From Cavia porcellus (taxonomy: Eukaryota; Chordata; Mammalia; Rodentia; Caviidae): 64,000 nt of DNA. The stretch lies in assembly GCF_034190915.1 (NCBI RefSeq), contig NW_026947492.1:18939501-19003500 (forward strand), given 5' to 3'. The translations under genes and the position numbers were made by a program. This document shows, piece after piece, positions 56,353 to 64,000 of the stretch (its first letter is position 1; the number at the start of each line of letters is the position of its first letter). The notes under the pieces were generated by a model. It was not told where the DNA came from and did not search any database. It saw only the letters and a program-made list of their open reading frames with translations.

Positions 56353-56720
56353 TTTGGGTGGCGTTCTCCAGCTCCGGTGCAGACAATTAGCATGATTTCT
56401 CCACTCTGAGCACGTCTCTTTGTACCACTCGGAGTTTCTCTGCCCGAACACAACCCTGCCAACTTCCCTCTGAATACACAGAGCTTTGTGTACTGCTGGA
56501 CTTGTTCTTTCCTCTCTCTCAGACCTTGCATTTTCTCGTTTCCAAGCCCTACATTCCCAGTTTGGACAGGGTTCCTGCTAAGGAGATAACCTCCATTGTC
56601 CTTCCTGGGGGGCACGGGGGGCCCAGCGGTTCTGTGCTTGTCTGTGCTCAGTCCCACTCCTGAGGCAAATGAGAATCTGGGCTCAGAGAAGCTACCGGCT
56701 AGGACATACACTCCTCCGGC
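56353..56720 (-). other. HEPACAM: HEPACAM 5' UTR and promoter-proximal region (approximate)
   Basis: Non-repetitive sequence just upstream of the HEPACAM ATG. No TATA box is obvious. The start site and 5' UTR length are inferred from position only. Confidence 0.35.
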
Positions 56721-57324
56721 CCTTGTGTCCCAACCTACCCTGTCTACACCTCACACTCCTTGGTCCTAGGAGGGAGGGCCTGAACCAGGACAGACCTCTA
56801 ATAAGCTCTGAAAAAGGAGGGAGAGGCACTTTTAACAAGCTGGGAAGCGAGTGACTTGGAGAATTGCTGAAGAAATGGAAAACTTCAGCTTTATCCCAAA
56901 GAAGAAGATTGGGAAATGGCTTGAATTTGTTTCTTTCTGCCTTTTTCCCACCCAGCTTGCGATCCTCTCCTACATAAGTACTGGGAGCTCTTTCCACACT
57001 CCACCACCTCCTGCCAGTGCTATAGAATGTGTCAGAGCAAAGATGCCCCAGAAACTAGCATCCTGGGGTTCTGTCACCAGTGAAACAGCCCAGCTGTGCC
57101 ATGCTACACACTTAGCTCTATTCTGATCCCCCATCCCCCTGGGACAGGTGCTCGGTGACTGTATGATCTTAAAGAGGCTCACAACCTCTTGGAACCTCTG
57201 GTTTCACATCTAAATTGGGGAAAATAATAACCTCGTTGGAGGAACTGTTGGAAAGACTGACGATGATTTGGTGCAAGAGAATGTCTAGCATATTCCTTAT
57301 TACAGAGTGCCATTTAAACCTTTG

Positions 57325-57470
57325 TTCCTGGTACTGGGGATTGAACCCAGGGCCTTTGCACTGAGCTGCTTTCACCTCCCTTTTATTTGAGACAGGATCT
57401 TACTAAGTCACTAAACTGCCCAGGGTGGGCTGAAATTTGCAATCTTCCTTCCTTAGTTTAAGATGACAAA
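57325..57470 (-). repeat. B1-dID composite SINE
   Basis: Plus strand: ggtactggggattgaaccca, gggcctttgcactgagctgc, then gagacaggatcttactaagt and gcccagggtgggctgaaatt. B1 precedes ID on the minus strand. Confidence 0.75.
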
Positions 57471-57599
57471 AAAGGCTTAAATGCTCTCTCTCTTGGTCTC
57501 TCTGTCTGTCTGTCTGTCTCTCTTTTAAATTGCCTTTTCTTTCTTTTTTTATGCATACAGGAATCACTATTTGTTGATGAGACAAAGTTTACCACTCTT

Positions 57600-58470
57600 C
57601 TTCTGGTCACCTCTAACCCTGGTCTTAGTTTTGTAAATGCCTTCCTCTATCTAATCTTTTTATACACTGGACGAAGTCTGACCAGGTTAGGTTTGCGGTG
57701 CTGAAGGACTCCATTCTTGAACCATGTGCTGTAGTTACTGTGGCCATCTCCCTAGCCTAGAAGAGTCATCTGGGCAGGGATTGTAACTCTTCATTCCTCT
57801 CAATCTCCTCACTGGTTCTAGGATCCAATTTTGAGCTCTGCATAATGTGGCTGCTCCAACAATGGGGCAGACTTCCTGTCTGATCCATGGCTCTAAGACC
57901 CCTGCTTCCTCAGAGCACTCCAGCAGATCCGCTTCCTGCAGCATTGTGCTCTTCTGAGCCATGTAACCTAGTTCTCTTGGCCCCTGCATGGCACACAGTT
58001 GCTCTAGGCTCCTCCTCCTCTGGCACCACCTCTGGGCTCCCAGCTCCTCATCCCTGCACACAGAGTAGCCCAGGCCTGCCGGATCTGCTGTACACCAAGC
58101 TCTGTGCAGAGTCCCAGAGGGCCAGCAGCTTGGACCACTCCACACCCTCAGTGTCCATCCCTGAAACAGGAGAAAGGCAGAAACCAGCGGTCTGAGCCGA
58201 GTTACATCCTAAGCAGAACACTGTGGGAACGGGAAAAAAAACAAACTAAAAAAAGCTAGGTGGGAATTGTAAAAGCCAGTACTGTCAATGTCTTATACAA
58301 ACTAGACAGTTATTCTGTAGTAAGAAATAACCTTGTCCCATTTCTTTAGTTCCCAGAGAAGAATAAGTAGTCTGCCCAGAGTTAAAATGCCCAGAGCTAT
58401 CTTTTATGAACCCAGGTCCCTAAGTTATTTAAAGACAAACAAGTAGAAATTACAAAAGAAAGAAAAAGGA
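57600..58470. other. Unassigned intergenic sequence
   Basis: It includes a Ser/Pro-rich ORF of 102 residues (57887-58195) with no family I know and no splice or promoter context. It may be an old LTR or other repeat. Confidence 0.35.
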
Positions 58471-58498
58471 GGGCAATGGAGACAGGAAAAGATAACAT

Positions 58499-58505
58499 AC
58501 ACACA

Positions 58506-58540
<35 letters not shown>
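58499..58540. repeat. (CA)n microsatellite
   Basis: About 20 CA units with one TA interruption, placed 26 bases before an ID element. Confidence 0.95.
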
Positions 58541-58565
58541 CTCCATTTTAAAAATTCTACCACTA

Positions 58566-58672
58566 GGGGCTGTGGATTTAGCTCAGCGGCATAAGCGCCT
58601 GTCTTGCAAGTGTGTGATCATGCTTCCATCCCTGGTACCGATGAAAAAGAAAAAGACAAAAAAAAAAAAATT
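58566..58672 (+). repeat. ID SINE (young subtype)
   Basis: ggggctgtggatttagctca, gcgcctgtcttgcaagtgtg, tccctggtaccgatgaaaaa, agaaaaagac and a poly-A tail. It has the same 3' extension as the copies at 16190 and 35928. Confidence 0.92.
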
Positions 58673-59417
58673 CTACCATTATGTAAGGGTACCCTCAAGC
58701 ATTTGCCCCATTCCTTTCTTTTCTGGCTCTGGAAAGATTTGGAATATTACTAGAGAGGATTGGAAATATCCTAAATAATACCATCACAGCAGTGGTATTT
58801 TTATAGTCAGCATTCTTTCTTCCTCCCCTTCATTTCCTGCTATTATTTGTGTCATATCTATCTCCGTCATTACCTTGTAAATTACCCTTGGTAACAGACT
58901 GAAAAATCTTAATGAATTTAAGCCTGCTCTGAAGGAAAGAAAAATATCTACATATACCACTTGGGGTAGAAGGTAAGGGCTTCAGCAGAAAAAGTTAGAA
59001 ATTTTTTTAAAAATTTAAAAAGTCAAATAATAAAAAGACAAATTGTTTTGCTTTATAAGTAAGCATGAATTTGGGGATGGAGGAAGAGCAGAGGGGAAAG
59101 AAATGATAGGAAAAGGGAATGAGAATGTAACAGGGTAAGGACCTGAGAGAAATCTGAGAATAACTTGTGTTGTTTCACCTTGTCTTTCCCAAAACTTTCA
59201 GTAAACTTTGCTACAGTCAAGTGATATGTGTACATGATTCTGACCAATGAAACCCGGTCACAGTGACGGGACAGCCACCCCCTCGATTATATTGTAGAAG
59301 ACACAAGCCGCAGAGAGAGCTTGTCCTATTGATTGAAGAAACGCACTACTGCACCATAAGGAACCGCTGGCTGCCCTTTGGAGCTGACAGCCAGCAAGAC
59401 ACTAGGATGTCAATCCT

Positions 59418-59847
59418 TGTCGGTGTCGCTCCCGGCCGGCAGGATAAACACACGACAGATTCTGACGGTGTGCAACCTTGTCTTTATTTGTCTCCGCGTG
59501 GGCCCCGCGAGGCCTCCGCTCTGCCACCAGCCCTTTCTCGCCGGTGGACTTTCTCTATCTCTCTCTGTGCTTCTCTCTCGTGGCAGGAGAGGCATTCACT
59601 TTTATAGGGTAACAGTGGCCAATCAGTTCAAAGCGCGTGATGCGGGCTGATTGGCTAACATCAGTTGTTGCTAGGCAGACTATCTTACAGAGCGGGTTGT
59701 TTAAGTCGCCAGGGCAATCAGGGGGCAGGAAGCAGGCGCCAACTTGGCTCACTCGATGGGAGGGGTAATCTAGCTCAGGCTTTGTTCTTTCTTACAGGCC
59801 TCACGTCCGCCAAGTAAGGCGACCGGGCTCGGCCGCGGCTCCCAACA
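59418..59847 (-). mobile_element. Solo LTR, IAP-like class II (ERVK)
   Basis: On the minus strand it runs from TGTTGGGAGCCGCGGCC to CCGACA (430 bases). It is flanked by the 6-base duplication aatcct at 59412-59417 and 59848-59853, the size made by class II retroviruses. Inside are CCAAT-like boxes, a TATAAAAG box (59606-59599 on the minus strand) and AATAAA (about 59488). No internal coding region adjoins, so it is a solo LTR left by recombination. The first bases match the start of rodent IAP LTRs. Confidence 0.88.
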
Positions 59848-59853
59848 AATCCT

Positions 59854-60085
59854 ATACCGACAAATTGAATTCTCTGAACAATCATATAAGGTTAGAAGAG
59901 GACCCTGACTTGGACAGGAACATGGACCAGCTTACAGCTTAAGAGAGGTCTGGTGAGATACTGAGCAGGGGCCAGATCTGAGTGGTCCCTGGTCTCCTGA
60001 CTCCTTGAAACTGTAGATAATAAACGTATGGTTTTTAAACTGCTAAATTTGCGGCAATTTGTTATGCAGTAGAGAAAACCAGTGT
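59854..60085 (+). repeat. Old MaLR-type LTR, 3' end
   Basis: It ends ccttgaaactgtagataata, aaacgtatggtttttaaact, gcaatttgttatgcagtaga, the standard 3' end of mammalian MaLR LTRs. The IAP-like LTR sits right at its upstream side and may have split it. Confidence 0.6.
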
Positions 60086-60561
60086 AGATTAGTGTGCATG
60101 AGTGTGCGTGCATGTTTATGGAGAGAAAGGTTGAGTGCAGGTCTTGCTCAGTGTGGGATGGAAAAGGGATGTATCTGTAGAATAGTAAATGATCTTTGAA
60201 CCAATGTACTCAGCTGAGGCAGGAGTGTGGCAACGTAGATGATCCTGACAACCCGGGTTCCCCAAACTTTGGAAAAAATCTTGATATCTTTGGTGGAGGT
60301 TCCTTCAGAGGCAGATTCTGAGATAGGAAAGCAGTTTATTTGAAAGGCAATTCTCATAGAATCAGACTCAGGTGGGTGCTGCTTATTTGAAATGCTTAGG
60401 ACCAGAAGCGTTTCAGATTTTAAAAATTTTAATCTTTTGAATTTTGGGAATACTTGCATATCATAATGAGATGTCTTGGGCCTGGGACCTAAGTCCAAAC
60501 ACAAAATTCATTTATGTTTCACATATACCTTACCCATCTAGCCCAAAGGTAGTTTTATACA

Positions 60562-60648
60562 ATTTGGGAGGGGGTATCGAGAATTGAACTTGGGACCATG
60601 CTTCCCAGGAAGGCTCTGTGCCACTGAGCTACATCCCTGACCCTACAC
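60562..60648 (-). repeat. ID SINE (old)
   Basis: gggtatcgagaattgaactt, gggaccatgcttcccaggaa, ccactgagctacatccctga on the plus strand. Confidence 0.75.
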
Positions 60649-61229
60649 AATATTTTTAATGTGTCTGAATTTGACTACAACCCATCCTGTGAGGTCAGAT
60701 GCAGAATTTTCCTCTTGTGGTGTCATGTTGGTACTTAAAAAATTTCAGAGCTTGGGTTTTTGGGTTGCAGGAGCTCAATCTGTGGAATATGGGGGAATGA
60801 GACATGAAAGGGAAGGAAGCCATAAAAGTATCAAGCAAATTTCCACTGTGGAAGTCAGACCCTCACCTTTCTGAGCTCTTGCAGAAGCAGTGAAAAACAC
60901 CGCTGCAGAGTTACTCCTTCTGCAAGGCAGGGAGGCTGGGTGACTACCCTAAGTTTCCCACTGTTCCAGCTGTGGGCGCAGAGCTGCTTCTAAGGGTTAA
61001 GAAAGGTTAGTATCCCAGACTTTCAACCAACCCCTCACATGCAGCCTCTAATGGCTCTGTGTGTGTATGTGTGTGTGAGTATCCACGTGTCTATGCATGT
61101 ATGTATGTAAAAGCTACTCCTCAGTTGACTCTGTCAGGCACGTTATGTTATTTATCTATTTGATTCTCCAAGTACCCATTCCAGGAAGAAGTTCTTATAA
61201 TGTTTTATAAACAAGGAAATCTAAACTTT

Positions 61230-63200
61230 CAAAATGTTAGCAATCTCCTCGGGCAGCGGGGGCCAGCCCCTCAGCACGGATGCCCCAGCAGGCATGCAGA
61301 AGCCTCTCTGTCCACCAGGAGCCAAGTATGTAAGTTGGTTTTTCTGAATTAAAACCTTGGGATTCAGTGATAGAATTGTGGGGGACCAGTGGCAGCTGAA
61401 AAGATAAGAAGTATAAAATATAAATGACCTTTATTTTGAAATTGTGGGGAGAGACACCCCCGATCCCCTGGAGCACAGCATCTCCCTGTGGGGTTGGCAA
61501 TCTCTCCGTGGAACACATGGAGTGGAGGCATGTAAGTAGCCTAGGTTTGGGGTGGAACCTAAGGGGCATTAGTGATGCACAGGTAGCTCATTGGTATTCT
61601 TTTGGGGCCATAGGTAAATTCCTAGGGATGGGAGAGATGGAGCTCCTTGGTTCCACCTGAGGCTTTACCAGCTACAGTGTCCTGTCTTGGCCAAAACTCT
61701 TTCATATCCCACCTTATGATTATTATTATGAAAAGGGGCGAAGATTCCTCTCTTTACTGCTTCTTGCTATAAAGGGGCGCTGTACTGGGGTCTAGGGTAG
61801 TTGACGGGATGAAGGTTGATGCCCAGGTAAAAGCTGGTGCCAGGCGTTTTAGCCAGGACAACTTCACTGGTGAATGCGCGTATATTAGACAGGAAAAACA
61901 AAGACAAGATGTAATGAGGAGGCATGGCACTGTCATATTTAAGGACCCAGGTGAGGTGGAAAGAAAGGTGCCTTTGATTTAGATATGTCATTATATCAGG
62001 ACCATGTTGAGGTAGAATCATTTCCACAGTAAGGTAGAATTCTGAAAAATAAATGTGGGGTTAGGAGGAGTGAAGTTATGAGAGGTGATTACTCCCCCAT
62101 CTGAAAGGGTAAAGGGTAAGACGGTAGGTAGGTAAGGCTTGTCTCTGGTATGCATGACGTAGGAGTCTTTAGAAAATATTGTTAAGAATCCTGCTGTAAA
62201 AAGAATAAGAAATAGAAACCAGACTAGATAACAAAACATGACAGCCTGAGAGTTGTGGCTTTGAGGTCTTGGTAAGGCAGAGATGAGTAGGCAAAAGGAT
62301 GGTTAGATCTAGGGCCTAAGTGATATGAAACCAGGATGGCAGTCTAGCAACTTTGATCACTGTTTAGGTTACCAAGAATATCAGGTATGGGTCGCTGTAA
62401 CCTGGTGTAGTCCTTGGAATGATTTGCTGTAACAGAACTTTAGCAAGTATATCAGCAGTCTCCCTGGTTGTGTGAAAGGCTTTTATGTATCCTGAAAAAG
62501 TATAAACAAAGTGAGAAAACAAAATGTATCTGTCAGTCTTGACCAGGGTCACCTGAGAAATTGGTCAATAAGAAAGGAAGGGGGTGGTTTTATATCACTG
62601 AGGAGAGGTTTACTAGCGATAACAGGTGTAAGCTGTTGAGGCCTCAGTGTGTCTAAGTCAGCCTGTATAAACACAAGGGAATGAAAAATATTTTTAATAT
62701 TTAGGAATGAAGAGTGAGTGGTGGAGGAAAGATTTGGCACCACTGGGTGGATTGGGAAGAAGCAGTCTGGAACCTTCACGAAATAATGCCTGTTTATAAA
62801 TGGCATAGGTTGACCCTCAATACCTCCTAGAGGTCGAGGACTTATTATAGCGGCCTGAAAACTCAGGAAGAACTCTGTATATATGGCCTCTATGTCCACT
62901 GAGACTTTTAGTGGGACTTGGACTCTGAGTCGGACACCCATAAAGGGGGCTATTGTTGGCCCTGAGCCCCATCAGTCTTTAACAGCAAGTCTAAGCAGAT
63001 CTGTCGGTGATGAATCTGGCAGTGTTGGCATTTCCTGTGAGGGCTGGAAGTTAGGATGGCTTACCGACTCTCTGGTGACTAGGACAGTCCAGTAGCCCTG
63101 GGGTAAGGTCTCAAAGAATGCCAGGATGGGGCACTCTCTTGCCCAATGTCTTCTGTTGCATTTGAGGCATTGTCCATGGGGGGGGGGGGGGCTCAGGCAG
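61230..63200 (-). mobile_element. Second class I ERV remnant with pol deleted
   Basis: Along the minus strand: a nucleocapsid zinc knuckle (63169-63131), a protease-like stretch (about 62950-62740), an integrase core piece (62552-62364), env-like segments with an N-terminal hydrophobic stretch and glycosylation sequons (62239-61754), and a possible 3' LTR with AATAAA near 61430-61435. There is no reverse transcriptase between protease and integrase, so a large internal deletion is implied. All frames carry stops. Confidence 0.68.
63131..63169 (-). pseudogene. gag: ERV gag nucleocapsid zinc knuckle (one residue short)
   Basis: It reads CLKCNRRHWAREC, a C-X2-C-X3-H-X4-C pattern. The normal knuckle has four residues before the histidine, so one is missing here. 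A 14-G run follows on the upstream side at 63178-63191. Confidence 0.7.
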
Positions 63201-63646
63201 CTCCATCTTGTGTCGGTTTACCTGTCTCAGAACTCCAAGTGTCACAAGTGTTATTATTATTTTTGTTGTTGAAAACATGAAAAGCCATATTAAGAAGGTC
63301 TCTGTGGAGTTTGAAGGTCAAGTTTTGCCTTTTTGTTTGGGATTTGGACTACAGTATAATGTATCTGTAGAATTAAGTAAGTATGCAGGACTCAAATATA
63401 ATCAACAGGGTATTTATAATTTTAGTAATGGCTTCTCATAAGGAGGACAGGTCCAGAGAATTTTAGGAACTGACATGTTATTTATGTCATATATATGAGT
63501 ATCTCTTTATGTTATTAAAATGTCTAATGCCATCTGCATCTGATTTTTAGATGGCCTGTTTAACTTTTACCTTTTTATTTAGGACAGAAATCAGCTACGG
63601 TGTTATTTAATATCAGTTGAATATAGTTAATTATGGCTCTGTGGAG

Positions 63647-63808
63647 AAAGGAATTCATAAGTACCTCTTAATTTCAGTTGCTAAACAGGAGATCAGTGAC
63701 AATACAGTATAATATAGGCAGTAAGCTTAACACAGAACACCATGGTGGTTTATAGCAAAAGGAATTCATAAATACCTCTTAATTTTAGTTGTTAAACGTT
63801 TAGGAGAT
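63647..63808. repeat. Short direct repeat (two ~47-bp copies)
   Basis: Copies at 63647-63692 and 63758-63808 share aaaggaattcataa, tacctcttaattt, agttg and taaac, ending aggagat. The second copy has a few extra bases. Confidence 0.75.
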
Positions 63809-64000
63809 TATTGAAGGCTTTAATTGATAAACAAGGCTGGTAAAATTACCAGGTGGCCACTATCCTGTTTATCAGTCAAAGTCTTGTCTATTGCTGGGTT
63901 ATTTAACCTTGATTAAATGGTTTGAGAATGTAAAAAAAAAAATAGCATCTCTGAGCTGAGCCACCAAGCTGCTGTTCATCTGTGTTTGTGGTCCAGCAGA

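Noticed and set aside
57887..58195. A 102-residue Ser/Pro-rich ORF
   Set aside because: No start context, splice context or recognised domain. Codon use looks non-coding.

Overview
This is mammalian nuclear DNA: intron-rich genes with GT-AG splice sites, CpG islands over exons, and abundant SINEs, LINE and LTR remnants. The SINEs are rodent types: tRNA-derived ID elements, B1 elements with the internal duplication typical of rodent B1, and B1+ID composites (B1-dID type). There is no murid B2. The LTR of one solo element resembles rodent IAP/ERVK. A non-murid rodent fits best, and a beaver-like (Castorimorpha) lineage is my best guess, but this is unverified.

Three known genes are present, in the order seen on human 11q24. 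(1) 106-8185, + strand: the 3' two thirds of ROBO3, from its fifth Ig domain to the poly(A) signal. It comprises 20 exons and 941 in-frame codons plus a stop. (2) 9220-22480, - strand: complete ROBO4, with 18 coding exons encoding 995 residues. It is tail-to-tail with ROBO3, about 1 kb apart. (3) 42730-56700, - strand: complete HEPACAM, with 7 coding exons encoding 418 residues, an 8.3-kb first intron and a 1.7-kb 3' UTR. All three encode single-pass membrane proteins of the immunoglobulin superfamily. ROBO3 is the axon-guidance receptor of commissural neurons, ROBO4 the endothelial Robo, and HEPACAM the astrocyte adhesion protein GlialCAM. All listed junctions are canonical and every reading frame closes, so none of the three looks like a pseudogene.

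The 20 kb between ROBO4 and HEPACAM is mostly repeats. A decayed gammaretrovirus-like (class I) provirus lies on the minus strand, with recognisable gag, protease, reverse transcriptase and integrase remnants (about 26.6-32.4 kb). A young, full-length half-LINE (HAL1-like) element spans 34016-37273. It has a perfect 15-bp target-site duplication, an L1 ORF1 broken by one stop codon and one ID insertion, no ORF2, and a 3' region built from degenerate units of about 150 bp. This element is the least ordinary object in the window.

The last 8 kb, upstream of HEPACAM, has no gene I can recognise. It carries a solo IAP-like ERVK LTR with a 6-bp target duplication, set close to an old MaLR-type LTR, and a second class I ERV remnant on the minus strand (nucleocapsid zinc knuckle, protease, integrase and env remnants in order, most of pol missing).
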